Of a DNA stretch of 49,914 nucleotides, positions 7,654 to 17,340 are shown in pieces. The DNA lies in assembly GCF_001672815.1 (NCBI RefSeq), contig NZ_LZKK01000004.1, forward strand, positions 1-49,914, written 5' to 3'. Below the pieces are notes generated by a model that saw only the letters and a list, made by a program, of their open reading frames with translations, was not told the origin of the DNA and did no database searches. A program made the position numbers and the translations under genes. This DNA is from Mycobacterium sp. E796 (GTDB lineage: Bacteria > Actinomycetota > Actinomycetes > Mycobacteriales > Mycobacteriaceae). Numbering within the stretch: the stretch's first letter is position 1; the number at the start of each line of letters is the position of its first letter.

Positions 7654-7678
7654 ACGAAACCTGACGTCAACATTTCGT
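7654..7678. promoter_or_regulatory. Nested inverted repeats upstream of the symporter gene
   Basis: An ACGAAA / TTTCGT pair surrounds the 8-base palindrome TGACGTCA at 7662-7669, with nearly coincident centres. A small GC hairpin (CGCCG / CGGCG, 7634-7648) precedes it and may end the DUF732 transcript. The element lies 36 bases before the symporter ATG, where an operator would be expected. No regulator can be named. Confidence 0.35.
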
Positions 7679-7713
7679 GCTTAGTCTGCTGCGAGCAGCG
7701 GCCCAGGTGGGGG

Positions 7714-9204
7714 ATGGATTTGGACTTCGTTCAGGCACGGGTGATCGACCCGCTGAGCAATGCCCTGAGTTGTCATGTCCTCGTTTACCTGCTCATCGGC
7801 GTCGGCATCTACTTCACGGTGCGCACCCGATTCATTCAGATCCGGTACTTCGGGCGCATGCTTCGCCAGCTCCGCAGATCCCACCGCCAAGACGGTGGGA
7901 TCTCGTCTTTTCAGGCCTTCTGCGTCGGCCTCGCGTCCCGGGTGGGCACCGGAAACATCGCTGGCGTCGCGATCGCGCTCACCGTGGGCGGGCCGGGCGC
8001 CATCTTTTGGATGTGGGTGGTGGCCGGGGTCGGCATGGCCACGGCGCTGATAGAGGCGACCCTGGCCCAGGTCTTCAAGGTCCGTTCGGACGACGGCGCC
8101 TTCCGGGGTGGCCCCGCGTTCTACATCCGGCGCGGCCTGCGCTCACGGGCGGGCGGCGTCTTGTTCGCCGTGCTGCTCGTCGTCACGTTCTCGACCGCGT
8201 TCAACATGGTGGAGACCAACGCCATCAGCGGCGTGCTGAAATCGTCGCACGGCGTCGACATCGGTTGGACGACAACGGGTCTGGCCGTGCTGGCGGTGGC
8301 GGTGCTCTTCGGCGGGGTGCGCAGCGTCGCCAAATTCGCGGAGTGGGTCATTCCGGTCGCCGCGCTGACGTACGCGTTGCTGGCCCTGGCGATCGTGGCC
8401 GTCAACATCTCCGCGCTGCCCGCCGTCCTCGAGGAGATCGTCGGCGGCGCATTCGGAATCAGGCAGCTGGCGGGCGGATTCGCCGGCGGCATCGCGACGG
8501 CCATGCTGACCGGGGTCAAGCGCGGCCTGTTCGCCTGCGAGGCGGGGATGGGTAGTTCGCCCAACATCGCCGGCGCCGCGACCGTGTCACATCCGGTGGA
8601 GCAGGGTCTGATTCAGTCGCTCGCCGTCTTCGTCGACACCATGGTGATCTGCACGGCGACGGCGTTCATCGTGCTCATGGCGGGTCCCGGCGTCTACGAT
8701 CCGGCCCACACCGGCTCGATCGCGGGCGCCAGCCTGACCCAGTCGGCGATCGCCGCCGGCCTCGGGTCGTGGACCACCGTGGTGATGACGGCCGTGGTCT
8801 TCGTGTTCGGATTCGCCTCGGTGCTCAGCAATTACGTCTGCGCCGAGGCCAACCTGTTCTTCCTGGGCGGCCGGCACCTGGCCACCAACGCGCTGAAGGT
8901 CGTGACGCTGGGGGCGATCGTGTTCGGCGCGATGTCGCAGCTCAAGCTGGTGTGGGCGCTCGCCGACCTGACGATGGCGCTGATGGCCATCGCCAACCTG
9001 GTCGCAATCTCCCTGCTGAGCAAGTGGGCGTTCGCAACGGTGCGCGACTTCCACCGTCAGTCCCTGCGTGGCGCCCATCCCGTCTTCATCGCCAGCGAGG
9101 CCGGGCTGCCCGGCGTTCTGGCCGGCGACATCTGGGAAGCCCCGGAGCGCCGGCAGGTCGGAGCGCTGCCCGACTCGTTGCGGCTGAGCCGGCCGGCGGC
9201 GTAG
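7714..9204 (+). CDS. AGCS-family alanine/glycine:cation symporter
   Basis: This 496-residue membrane protein is of the alanine or glycine:cation symporter family. The family signature GGPGAIFWMW is at residues 92-101, preceded by the conserved RVGTGNIAGVA loop. ETNAISGVLKS and GLFACEAGMGSSPN further along are also family hallmarks. Around ten membrane segments are visible. It would import small neutral amino acids with Na+ or H+. Length is normal. It is a single gene with its own upstream region containing an inverted-repeat element. A GGTGGGGG stretch just before ATG serves as ribosome binding site. Confidence 0.94.
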   Translation: MDLDFVQARVIDPLSNALSCHVLVYLLIGVGIYFTVRTRFIQIRYFGRMLRQLRRSHRQDGGISSFQAFCVGLASRVGTGNIAGVAIALTVGGPGAIFWMWVVAGVGMATALIEATLAQVFKVRSDDGAFRGGPAFYIRRGLRSRAGGVLFAVLLVVTFSTAFNMVETNAISGVLKSSHGVDIGWTTTGLAVLAVAVLFGGVRSVAKFAEWVIPVAALTYALLALAIVAVNISALPAVLEEIVGGAFGIRQLAGGFAGGIATAMLTGVKRGLFACEAGMGSSPNIAGAATVSHPVEQGLIQSLAVFVDTMVICTATAFIVLMAGPGVYDPAHTGSIAGASLTQSAIAAGLGSWTTVVMTAVVFVFGFASVLSNYVCAEANLFFLGGRHLATNALKVVTLGAIVFGAMSQLKLVWALADLTMALMAIANLVAISLLSKWAFATVRDFHRQSLRGAHPVFIASEAGLPGVLAGDIWEAPERRQVGALPDSLRLSRPAA

Positions 9205-9393
9205 CCGTCGCCGGTTCGGCCCCAATTGTCACGATCTGTACCGAATTCCGCGCGCTCCGCGGTGCGCAGGGCATTGGCCCGATACAGTCAGCACGTCTGA
9301 CATGCCATCTGGGCTGAATACGAAGGGTTTTAGCACTCCCGCGGCTTCCAAAACTCCTAGCGCGCCCGCAAACACCTAAGCCAAAGGATCGCC

Positions 9394-11028
9394 GTGAGCC
9401 GATTTACCGAGACGATGTACGAAAACGCGCGGTCGAGCCCCAAGGGGATGGTCACCGGCGAGCCGCAGGCGCCCGCCCGGCATACCTGGGCAGAAGTGCA
9501 CGCGCGGGCTCGTCGGGTGGCGGGTGGGCTGGCGGCGGCGGGCATCGGGCCGGGCGACGCTGTCGCCGTGCTCGCGGGCGCACCGGTCGAGATCGCGCCC
9601 ACCGCGCAAGGCATCTGGATGCGCGGCGCCAGCGTGACCATGTTGCATCAGCCCACCCCGCGCACCGACCTGGCGCGCTGGGCCGAGGAGACAACCGGCG
9701 TCATCGACATGCTGTCGGCGAAAGCCGTTGTCATCTCGGAGCCGTTCATGGCCGCCGTGCCGGTGCTGTCGGGTCTCGGTACGACGGTGCTCACCGTCGA
9801 GACGCTGCTCGCGAACGCCCCGGTCGGGCCCGTCGACACCTGCGACGACGACGTGGCGCTGATGCAGTTGACATCGGGCTCGACGGGATCGCCCAAGGCG
9901 GTTCAGATCACGCACGCCAACATCGTCGCCAACGCGAAAGCGATGATGGCCGGCTGCGACTTCGACCTCGATACCGACGTGATCGTGAGCTGGCTGCCGT
10001 GCTTCCACGACATGGGCATGACGGGCTATCTGACGGTGCCGATGTACGTCGGCGCCGAGCTGGTGAAGGTCACGGCGATGGACTTCCTGCGCGATACGTT
10101 GTTGTGGGCCAAGCTGATTGACAAATACAAGGGCACCATGACCGCCGCGCCGAATTTCGCGTACAACCTGTTGGCCAAGCGGTTGCGCAGACAGGCCACA
10201 CCCGGGGACTTCGACCTGTCCTCGCTGCGGTGGGCGCTGTCGGGCGCGGAACAGGTGGACCCGCTCGACGTCGAGGACCTCTGCGAGGCCGGGGCGCCGT
10301 TCGGGTTGAAACCCGAGGCGATCATCCCCGCCTACGGCATGGCCGAGACGACAGTTGCGGTGTCGTTCTCCGCGTGCGGTGGCGGCATGCTCGTCGACGA
10401 GGTGGACGCCGACCTGCTGGCCGTCCTGCACCGCGCGGTCCCCGCGAGCAGGGGACATACCCGCCGACTCGTCTCACTCGGCCGGCCGCTCGAGGGCTTG
10501 GAGCTGCGCGTCCTCGACGAGGAAGGGGGCGTGCTGCCGCCGCGCGGCGTGGGCGTCATCGAGGTGCGCGGTGAACCGGTGACCAATGGCTACACCACGG
10601 CGGCCGGGTTCATCGCCGCGCAGGATGAGCGGGGCTGGTATGACACCGGCGACCTGGGCTATCTCACCGAGGACGGCAATGTCGTGGTGTGCGGGCGGCT
10701 CAAGGACGTGATCATCATGGCTGGCCGCAACATCTACCCGACCGACATCGAGCGTGCCGCCTGCCGGGTCGCCGGCGTGCGGCCGGGCTGTTCGGTCGCG
10801 GTGCGACTCGACGCCGGGCAATCGCGCGAGACGTTCGCGGTGGCGGTGGAATCCAAGGAGTACGACGACCAGGCGCAAGTGCGCCGCATCGAGCGCCAGG
10901 TGGCGCACGAGGTGTTCGCCGAGGTCGACGTCCGCCCCCGAAACGTGGCGGTGCTGCAGCCCGGGATGATCCCCAAAACCCCGTCGGGCAAGCTGCGGCG
11001 CGCCCACGCGCTGGGCCTCGTCAGCTGA
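9394..11028 (+). CDS. Acyl-AMP ligase / fatty-acid-CoA ligase, FadD family
   Basis: This 544-residue ANL-superfamily enzyme activates a fatty acid as acyl-adenylate. Visible motifs in order: the P-loop [10 protein letters not shown] (about 159-168), [15 protein letters not shown] (about 312-320), YDTGDLGY (about 415), [10 protein letters not shown] (about 449), and the C-terminal catalytic Lys in TPSGKLRR (about 533). The segment after YGMAE, with extra residues before [11 protein letters not shown], resembles fatty acyl-AMP ligases (FAALs) more than CoA ligases, so the acceptor may be a carrier protein. No polyketide synthase or carrier-protein gene adjoins it, so its pathway cannot be read from context. 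GTG start at 9394. Confidence 0.88.
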   Translation: MSRFTETMYENARSSPKGMVTGEPQAPARHTWAEVHARARRVAGGLAAAGIGPGDAVAVLAGAPVEIAPTAQGIWMRGASVTMLHQPTPRTDLARWAEETTGVIDMLSAKAVVISEPFMAAVPVLSGLGTTVLTVETLLANAPVGPVDTCDDDVALMQLTSGSTGSPKAVQITHANIVANAKAMMAGCDFDLDTDVIVSWLPCFHDMGMTGYLTVPMYVGAELVKVTAMDFLRDTLLWAKLIDKYKGTMTAAPNFAYNLLAKRLRRQATPGDFDLSSLRWALSGAEQVDPLDVEDLCEAGAPFGLKPEAIIPAYGMAETTVAVSFSACGGGMLVDEVDADLLAVLHRAVPASRGHTRRLVSLGRPLEGLELRVLDEEGGVLPPRGVGVIEVRGEPVTNGYTTAAGFIAAQDERGWYDTGDLGYLTEDGNVVVCGRLKDVIIMAGRNIYPTDIERAACRVAGVRPGCSVAVRLDAGQSRETFAVAVESKEYDDQAQVRRIERQVAHEVFAEVDVRPRNVAVLQPGMIPKTPSGKLRRAHALGLVS

Positions 11029-11053
11029 ATTGCCCGCGTCTCGTCCACCGGCT

Positions 11054-11857
11054 TCAGCGGATCGACACCAGCTGGTCGATCGAGTCCCTGGGCAAGTCAC
11101 CGTCAACGAAGGCGGTCACCACCAGTTTGCCCAGTGTGATCGCGCCGTTGTGGTTGTCGAGAAAGGCGATGTCGGCGGCATCGCGGCCAGTGGCGATGCG
11201 CACGAGGCTCTGCCTCGGCGCCAAGAGAGTGCTGTCGACCACTCGCCAATGTCCGTCGACGAACGCCTCGGCTACCGCATGAAAGTCCATCGGGTACAAG
11301 CCGGGCGCATACACGGAAACAACGCGGGCCGGCACCTTGACGGCCCGTAACAGCGCCACCACGAGATGCGCGAAGTCTCGACATACACCGGCACCCGAGA
11401 GCAAGGTATCCGCCGCGCCATCGATGGGGTCACTCGAGCCTGGTACATAGTTCAGCCGGCCGCCGACCCAAGAGGAAACCTTCTCCAACAGGGTCGCCGA
11501 ATCGATGTACCTGCCGAATTCGGTTGCGGCGAAACCGAAGAACTTGTCGCACTCGGCGTAGCGGCTCGGACGCAGGTACATCGATAGGTCGTACTCTGTC
11601 ACCGGTGCCGGGTCGGTTTGCCCAACGATCGTCGCCGCGTAGTCGACCTTGAGGTCACCCACGGGGACGACCATCTTGTGGATGCGGTTGCCGTGCACAC
11701 CGCTGATCTCCAACGGTTGCAGAGGCTTTCCGTCCAACACAAATGACATCGACTCGGATACCTCGGTGTTGGGATGCGGTGCAACGGCGATCTGGAATTC
11801 CAAGGTCGTCGGCGCGGTGATCTCGACCTCGAGCTCAGCGGCGACCTCTCGTCTCAT
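11054..11857 (-). CDS. Transglutaminase-like (cysteine peptidase fold) protein
   Basis: This 267-residue protein has an N-terminal beta-rich domain (residues 1-100, bacterial transglutaminase-like N region) and a transglutaminase-like catalytic core. The triad is visible as C159 in GAGVCRDFAHL, H193 in DFHAVAEAF and D208 in WRVVDSTLL. No signal peptide is seen, so it is probably cytoplasmic. Bacterial members are often peptidases or amidases rather than crosslinkers; the substrate is unknown. The 3' end lies 26 bases from the convergent ligase gene. Confidence 0.88.
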   Translation of the reverse strand: MRREVAAELEVEITAPTTLEFQIAVAPHPNTEVSESMSFVLDGKPLQPLEISGVHGNRIHKMVVPVGDLKVDYAATIVGQTDPAPVTEYDLSMYLRPSRYAECDKFFGFAATEFGRYIDSATLLEKVSSWVGGRLNYVPGSSDPIDGAADTLLSGAGVCRDFAHLVVALLRAVKVPARVVSVYAPGLYPMDFHAVAEAFVDGHWRVVDSTLLAPRQSLVRIATGRDAADIAFLDNHNGAITLGKLVVTAFVDGDLPRDSIDQLVSIR

Positions 11858-12278
11858 CTGTCCCCCCTGTCGCCTGACAGTCGACCCTCGGTCGCGGCCA
11901 AGCGCGGCGCCGCGTCCCGGTCAAGCGATTCACGACGGTGGCGTCGTCGCCTGGGAATCTCTGTTGGGTCGGTCGGAGAAAGTTGGAAGTTGCACCGGTT
12001 CCGAGTCGCGAGCGGTCTCGGACACGACTTCGGGCTCGTAGCGATGTGAAAACAGATCAGACGAATTCATCTATGCAGGGTTCCTCAATTGGTTCGGGCG
12101 ATCGATTCGTGAGCTGCTCATCTCCACAGAAAATGTCGGCGGTGGCGGTGCTCAATACGAACGGCTTACCAACCAATCTACACGCGAGCGCCGGGAAACC
12201 ACCCGCAGCCCCAGCAAGAAGGCGTTCAGGACGGGCGGGGCGCCGGCAGGCGGGCGGGCGGCAATAGGCTGATAGGCC
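11858..12278. other. 421-base intergenic region, no gene seen
   Basis: This gap separates the transglutaminase-like gene (minus) from the CtaG-like gene (plus), so it must hold two divergent promoters. Open frames here lack coding character. Base composition falls around 12040-12180. I see no RNA gene, repeat or clear operator. Confidence 0.5.
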
Positions 12279-13205
12279 ATGCGCGTCGATCCTGGACCGC
12301 TGACGTGGTCCGCCCTGGTGCAGAGCTGGCAGCTGGACTGGGCCTCCGGCGCGGCGATCGTGCTGGTGGCCGCCGTATATGCCTGGTGTTACCGGCGCGC
12401 GCGATCGGTCCGACCGCCGCAGGCCGGCTGCTTCGGGGCGGGCGCGGCGCTGTGGGCGCTGGCGACGATGAGCGCGATCGGCGTCTACGCTTACGCCCTG
12501 TTCTGGATGCGTGCGCTGCAGGTCCTGCTGTTGCTCTACGTCGTGCCGTTCTTCATCGCGCAGGCCAAGCCGGTCACCGTGCTGCGAGACGCGTTCGGCC
12601 AAACCGGGCGCGACCGCCTCGACCGGCTGCTGGCGACTCGGTTCGCGCGGGTGCTCGCGCATCCGCTGACCACATCGCTGGCGATGCTGGGCACCCCCTG
12701 GCTGCTCTACCTGACGCCCTGGTACACGGAGTCGCTCGAGAACGAATGGATAGGCGCGCCCACCCGAATCCTGTTGGTGGCGATCGGTTTTGGCTACTTC
12801 TACGCCCGGCTGCAGGCGGATCCCGTTCCCCGCAGGTACTCCCAGGCCATCTCGTTGCTGATCACCGTCGTCGAGGCCCTGGGTGACGGGGTGCTCGGGT
12901 TGGTCATCTGGCAGGGCTCGTTGATCGGCGCGGCGTACTACGCGGAATTGCACCGGTCGTGGGGGCCCGATCAGCGGCTCGACCAGACGATCGGCGCGGG
13001 CGTGCTGTGGATTCTCGGGGACCTGGTCGGGTGGCCGTTCGTGCTGCTGCTGATGCGTGCGCTGTCCCGGGATGAGAAGACGCACGCGGCCGTTGTGGAC
13101 GCAGAGCTGGACGCGGCCGAAGCGACCGAAACCGAGAGCGCCGCGCCGTCGGGATTGTGGTGGGAAAACGATCCCCAACTGCGCGAGCGATTCCGGCACC
13201 GCTAG
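12279..13205 (+). CDS. CtaG-like (caa3-type) cytochrome c oxidase assembly membrane protein
   Basis: This 308-residue polytopic membrane protein has about seven helices and the caa3_CtaG pattern: ALWALATMSAIGVYAY, then LLLLYVVPFFIAQAKPV, then TPWLLYLTPWYTESLEN and ISLLITVVEALGDGVLG. Family members help copper delivery or assembly of terminal oxidases, or act as copper transporters. The hydrophilic C-terminal tail is acidic and ends in WWENDPQLRERF, also common in this family. It precedes a DUF732 gene by 48 bases in the same direction. Confidence 0.82.
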   Translation: MRVDPGPLTWSALVQSWQLDWASGAAIVLVAAVYAWCYRRARSVRPPQAGCFGAGAALWALATMSAIGVYAYALFWMRALQVLLLLYVVPFFIAQAKPVTVLRDAFGQTGRDRLDRLLATRFARVLAHPLTTSLAMLGTPWLLYLTPWYTESLENEWIGAPTRILLVAIGFGYFYARLQADPVPRRYSQAISLLITVVEALGDGVLGLVIWQGSLIGAAYYAELHRSWGPDQRLDQTIGAGVLWILGDLVGWPFVLLLMRALSRDEKTHAAVVDAELDAAEATETESAAPSGLWWENDPQLRERFRHR

Positions 13206-13253
13206 GTGGTCGGGGATGCGGGAACGGCGCGAGTCTGGCACGATGGCGGCGTC

Positions 13254-13631
13254 ATGAGACTGCTGTGGGGGATAGCAACCGTGGTCACCGTGCTCGGTCT
13301 GGCCGCGCCGGCGCACGCCGACCCCGACCCCGCCACCGATCCGGCCCCCGCCGCCGATCCGGCCACCGACGCCGACTTCCTGTCCGCGCTCAAGTTCGCC
13401 GGCATTACCTATCAGGACCCGAACACCGCGATTTCGGCCGCCAAGACGCTGTGCCAGCTGGAGGACACCGGCTCGACCGAGGACGAAATCATCGGAAACC
13501 TTCAGCAGCGCAACGGGTTCACCGGCAACGGCGCCGCCAAGTTCACGGTGATCGCGCTCGGCGCCTACTGCCCCAAGTACATCACCGGCGAGGGGCGCGG
13601 CCCCAAGCCCGAGGGCGCGGTCGGTGACTAG
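13254..13631 (+). CDS. Secreted DUF732 protein with Asp-Pro-Ala linker
   Basis: This 125-residue protein has a signal peptide (MRLLWGIATVVTVLGLAAPAHA), a low-complexity linker of DPATDPAPAADP repeats, then a DUF732 domain (ADFLSALKFAGITY...). Cys residues follow AAKTL and GAY, as in its relatives. The DPA-rich linker sets it apart from the copy at 7279. Function is unknown. It lies 48 bases after the CtaG-like gene and is convergent with the methyltransferase. Confidence 0.85.
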   Translation: MRLLWGIATVVTVLGLAAPAHADPDPATDPAPAADPATDADFLSALKFAGITYQDPNTAISAAKTLCQLEDTGSTEDEIIGNLQQRNGFTGNGAAKFTVIALGAYCPKYITGEGRGPKPEGAVGD

Positions 13632-13637
13632 CCCCGG

Positions 13638-14663
13638 TTAAACCGCGCGGCCCTCGATGATGCTGAACCGCGACGCGGTGTCGATGACGCCGGTCATCGC
13701 GAAGCCGGCCTCGTCGAACAGGCGGCGGTACTCGCCGGCGGTGCGTTCTCGGCCGTCGTTGATGACGAGCATTTCCATGTCCACCCACTTGGCTACCGAT
13801 GCGCTGTCGTCTTCGGGGATGACCGTCTCGACGAGCAGCAACGTGGCCCCGGGGGCGGCGGCCGACCGCACGTTGCGCAGGATCCGCACGGACGGCTCGT
13901 CGTCCCAGTCGTGGATGATGTGCTTGAGCACGTAGGCATCCCCGCCGGCCGGCACGCCGTCGAAGAACGAGCCCTCGGCGAGCCGGACCCGTTCTGCGAC
14001 ATCGTTTTCCCGCAACAAAGCCGAGGCCCCCGCGATCACCTCCGGCAGGTCGTACAGCACCCCCTGGGCGGAAGGGGCCGAGGCCAGGATCGCGGCGAGC
14101 AGCCGGCCGTGGCCGCCGGCGACGTCGACGATGGTGCCGAACCGGGTGAAGTCGTAGGCGTCGACGACGGGACCGATCGACAAGCCCGACAGGCCCGTCA
14201 TGGCATCGTTGAAGATCTGCGCGAACTCCGGCTCGTCGCCCAGGTAGTCGAAAAAGTCCTTGCCGCGCAACGCCGGAACGCCGGACCTGCCCGTCCTGAT
14301 CGCGTCGGTCAGCAGGCTCCAATGCTCGCGGTGCTGGCGGGATCCGACGAACCGCGCCATCGCGGCCATCGAGGCCGGCACGTCCGAGCGCAACTGCTCG
14401 GCCAGCGACGTCAGCTCGTAACGGCCGTCGTCGCGTCGCGCGAAGATGCCCTTGGTGATCAGGGCGCGCAGCAGCCTGCCCAGCGCGTCGGGATCGGCCC
14501 CGACCGCGGTGGCCAATTCGTCGAGGGGCAGCGGTCCGGCGGCCAGCGCGTCGGCGACTCGGAGGTCGGCGACCGCGGTGATGCCCTGCGAGATCCAGGC
14601 GGCCAGGACGAGTTCCTGCATCGTCTCCGCGGGGTGGGCCGTCGGTGTGTCGAGTGAAGTCAT
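13638..14663 (-). CDS. SAM-dependent O-methyltransferase (class I, dimerising type)
   Basis: This 341-residue methyltransferase belongs to the O-methyltransferase/hydroxyneurosporene family. Residues 15-100 form a winged-helix dimerisation domain (VADLRVADALAAGPLPLDELA). The catalytic domain has the SAM loop VDVAGGHGRLLAAILA near residue 175, and the HIIHDWDDE motif holding the likely general base. The final GEYRRLFDEAGFAMTGVIDT is typical. It is probably cytoplasmic and acts on a phenolic or polyketide-like hydroxyl; the substrate is unknown. ATG 14663 is preferred over a 21-residue upstream extension with no conserved character. Confidence 0.9.
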   Translation of the reverse strand: MTSLDTPTAHPAETMQELVLAAWISQGITAVADLRVADALAAGPLPLDELATAVGADPDALGRLLRALITKGIFARRDDGRYELTSLAEQLRSDVPASMAAMARFVGSRQHREHWSLLTDAIRTGRSGVPALRGKDFFDYLGDEPEFAQIFNDAMTGLSGLSIGPVVDAYDFTRFGTIVDVAGGHGRLLAAILASAPSAQGVLYDLPEVIAGASALLRENDVAERVRLAEGSFFDGVPAGGDAYVLKHIIHDWDDEPSVRILRNVRSAAAPGATLLLVETVIPEDDSASVAKWVDMEMLVINDGRERTAGEYRRLFDEAGFAMTGVIDTASRFSIIEGRAV

Positions 14664-14769
14664 GTGCGGAGTCTCGCACGGATTGCCGGGATCTTGGACG
14701 TTCCGCTGCACGAACCGGCTTGGCATCGGCTATGTTGCGCGAGAGATCGGCAAACATCGTGAGGAGCCA

Positions 14770-15423
14770 ATGGGAATGAAGGTATCGGTGATGGCGGCCG
14801 GCCTGGCCGCGAGCGCGTTGGTGGTCGGCGTCGCGGCGACCGGCTGTGGCGGCAACAAGTCGTCCGGCCCGTCGTCAGCCCCCTCGTCCACCACGTCGTC
14901 CGCGACGTCGACCTCCGCCGTGCCGACATCGAGCAGCCCGACCGCCCAGCCTTCCGACTACAGCAACCTGCTGATCAAGCCGACCGACATCGTCGTGCCG
15001 GGCGACACCTTCACCCTGTCTCAGACCTTGCCCGTGCCCAACCCCGCGGGAACCGAGGGCGTGTTCATGAACCAGGCCGGCACCCGCAAGGTCGACGACA
15101 CGATCTATGTCTATCCCGACGCCGCAGCCGCGTCGCAGGCGCTCGACCAGAGCGCCAAGGGCATTCAGGAGCTGAGCGTGAAGGCGGCGCCGTCGCCGGC
15201 CGACGTGGGGACGGGCGGCCAGATCGCGGTGGGGCCGTCGCCGGACGGCGCCAAGTCGAAGGCGATCGTGATGTTCACCGAGGGCAAAGTCTTCGCGGTC
15301 CTCGAGTTCGAGAGCGGGCCCAACGATCCGCTGCAATCGGACTTCGTTCTCGATCTCGCCAAGAAGCAGGATGCCGCGATCAAGAGCGGGCCGCCCGACT
15401 GCTGCGCCACCCGGCCGTCGTGA
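14770..15423 (+). CDS. Putative lipoprotein
   Basis: This 217-residue protein has a signal peptide ending in AATGC, an acceptable though not ideal lipobox, then a Ser/Thr/Pro-rich linker (residues 28-60). A globular domain follows with IYVYPDAAAASQALDQS and ends in PPDCC. The GAGGAG stretch just before ATG is a good ribosome binding site. Its stop overlaps the GTG of the next gene by 4 bases, so the two are translationally coupled. It resembles unnamed mycobacterial cell-wall lipoproteins; I do not recognise a specific one. Confidence 0.82.
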   Translation: MGMKVSVMAAGLAASALVVGVAATGCGGNKSSGPSSAPSSTTSSATSTSAVPTSSSPTAQPSDYSNLLIKPTDIVVPGDTFTLSQTLPVPNPAGTEGVFMNQAGTRKVDDTIYVYPDAAAASQALDQSAKGIQELSVKAAPSPADVGTGGQIAVGPSPDGAKSKAIVMFTEGKVFAVLEFESGPNDPLQSDFVLDLAKKQDAAIKSGPPDCCATRPS

Positions 15424-16373
15424 GAAGGGGTCTGGCCACGCTCGGTGCGGCCGGTGTGTTGGGTTGGGGCGCCGCGCGGGCGATGGCCGCGCGGATAGCG
15501 CGCAACCCGGATCCGTTTCCGCGCGAACGGCTGCTCGCCGAGCAGGACGGCGAGCCCGTCCGGATCACCCGGCCCGACGGGACTGTGCTGCACGCGCTGG
15601 TCGCGGGGCAGGGCCCGCCGGTGGTCCTCGTCCATGGCTACACCGCGCGGGTCCTCGAATGGAATTTCGTCTGGGATGAGCTGCAGGCCAGAGGATTTCG
15701 CGTCATCGCGTTCGACCAGCGCGGCCACGGGCGCTCCACGCTCGGCTCCGAGGGCATCGGATCGGAACCCATGGCGGCCGACCTCGCCGCGGTCCTGCAG
15801 CACTTCGACGTGCGCGACGGCGTCCTCGTCGGGCACTCGATGGGCGGATTCGTCACCATCCGCGCCGTGCTCGACCACGCCGACGTGGCGCCGCGGCTGC
15901 GCGGGCTGGTGCTGTTCGCCACCTGGGCGGGCCGCATCCTGGACGGGGCGCCGCAGAACCGGCTGCAGATCCCGCTGCTGGAATACGGTGTCCTGCAACG
16001 GCTGATGCGCAACCAGACCATTGGGACGCTGTTCGGTGCCGCGCAGTGCGGCGCGCGCCCGTCACCGGCGATGGTCTCGGTGTTCATCGACTTCTTCAAC
16101 CAACACCTGGACGAACACGGGCCGCTGCTGCCGATTGTTCGGGCCTTCTCACAGGAGGATCGCTACCCGCGGCTGGGCGAGATCGCGGTACCGACAGCCG
16201 TGATGGTCGGCTCCGCGGATCGCACGACGCCGACGAGTCATTCGCGCCGGCTCGCCGAGGGCATTCCCGGCGCGCGGCTCGTCACCGTGCCCGACGCGGG
16301 ACACCTGCTGAACTGGGAAGCGCCCGACGAACTGATCAAGGTCGTCGAATCGTTTCCGGCGCAACGCGTTTAG
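15420..16373 (+). CDS. Alpha/beta hydrolase
   Basis: This 317-residue alpha/beta hydrolase has nucleophile S140 in VGHSMGG, oxyanion region VHGYT near 71, Asp 267 in GSADRTTP and His 295 in DAGHLLNWE: a complete triad. The first 25 residues include a hydrophobic stretch (LATLGAAGVLGWGAARAMAA) that may anchor it to the membrane. Substrate is unknown; it could be an esterase or lipase. It is coupled to the upstream lipoprotein gene (4-base overlap) and overlaps the convergent CDF gene by 4 bases. Confidence 0.9.
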   Translation: MRRGLATLGAAGVLGWGAARAMAARIARNPDPFPRERLLAEQDGEPVRITRPDGTVLHALVAGQGPPVVLVHGYTARVLEWNFVWDELQARGFRVIAFDQRGHGRSTLGSEGIGSEPMAADLAAVLQHFDVRDGVLVGHSMGGFVTIRAVLDHADVAPRLRGLVLFATWAGRILDGAPQNRLQIPLLEYGVLQRLMRNQTIGTLFGAAQCGARPSPAMVSVFIDFFNQHLDEHGPLLPIVRAFSQEDRYPRLGEIAVPTAVMVGSADRTTPTSHSRRLAEGIPGARLVTVPDAGHLLNWEAPDELIKVVESFPAQRV

Positions 16374-17290
16374 GCAGCCCGCGCGATCCAGCTGAAGCTG
16401 TGCATCTCGGGGATCTGTGGCGTCAGCGCCGCGGCCACGCTGCGACCGATCCGATCGGCCTCGGCGAGTGGGGTTTTCGGGTCGAGGAAGCCTTCCACCT
16501 CGACCCGCAGGGTGCGCCCGGTCCAGCGGGCCCGGGCGTGGGCGTGCATGACGCCCGGAACCGCGGTGGCCGCGGTCTCGGCGGTCGTGATGATTTCCGG
16601 GTCGACGCCGTCGAGCAGCCGGTGCGCGATGTCGGTGGTCACCTCCCAGCCGACGTGGCAGATGAACGCCGTGACGACGATCCCGGCGACCGCGTCCGCC
16701 CAGCCCCAGCCGAGCGCCACGCCGATCAGCCCCAGCATCGCGCCGGCCGAGGACAACGCGTCGAGCCAGGAATGCTTGGCGTCGGCCACCATGGTCGCCG
16801 ACCGGATCCGCCGGCCCACCGCCAGCTTGTAGCGGGCCACCAGCTGATTGCCCGCGATGCCCACCGCGGCGGCGGCGATGCCCCAGCCCAGGTGCCCGGT
16901 CCCGCCGTGGCGGAGCAGCTTCGTGACGCTTTCGAAGCCGGCGACCGCGGCGCTGCCCCAAATCACCAGGGCCACACCGATGCCGGCGAGGTCCTCGGCG
17001 CGTTCGTAGCCATAGGGATAGCGCTCGGTGGGCAGTTTGCGTGACGCCCGGAAACCGACGAACACCAGCGCGCTGGTCGAAACGTCCGACAGGTTGTGCA
17101 GCGCGTCGCCGAGCAGCGCCACCGATCCGGACACCAGCGCGATGGCCAGTTCGACGAGGCCGGTCAGCGCCAATCCGACCGCGCTGACGGCGACGGCGCG
17201 GTTGGCCTGGCGGCGCTCGCCCGCATCGTCGGCCAGGATCTCCAGGGGGAAGCTCGCCGCCGGGTCGCGGACTCCGTTGATTACGTGCAT
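16370..17290 (-). CDS. Cation diffusion facilitator (CDF) metal exporter
   Basis: This 306-residue membrane protein of the CDF family exports Zn2+ or another divalent cation in exchange for protons. The transport site is seen in H65-x3-D69 (GDALHNLSD) and H173-x3-D177 (DAKHSWLD), in helices 2 and 5. Six membrane helices are followed by a cytoplasmic C-terminal domain of about 80 residues (GVMHAHARARWTG). No metalloregulator gene or clear operator is adjacent. Confidence 0.93.
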   Translation of the reverse strand: MHVINGVRDPAASFPLEILADDAGERRQANRAVAVSAVGLALTGLVELAIALVSGSVALLGDALHNLSDVSTSALVFVGFRASRKLPTERYPYGYERAEDLAGIGVALVIWGSAAVAGFESVTKLLRHGGTGHLGWGIAAAAVGIAGNQLVARYKLAVGRRIRSATMVADAKHSWLDALSSAGAMLGLIGVALGWGWADAVAGIVVTAFICHVGWEVTTDIAHRLLDGVDPEIITTAETAATAVPGVMHAHARARWTGRTLRVEVEGFLDPKTPLAEADRIGRSVAAALTPQIPEMHSFSWIARAA

Positions 17291-17340
17291 ACCGCCAAGG
17301 CTACGAGCTTGCTGTCCACGGCGTGCGTTAGGTTCCGTCC

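Noticed and set aside
12057..13316. 419-codon minus-strand ORF opposite the CtaG-like gene
   Set aside because: Gln/Arg/His-rich shadow of a clear membrane-protein gene.
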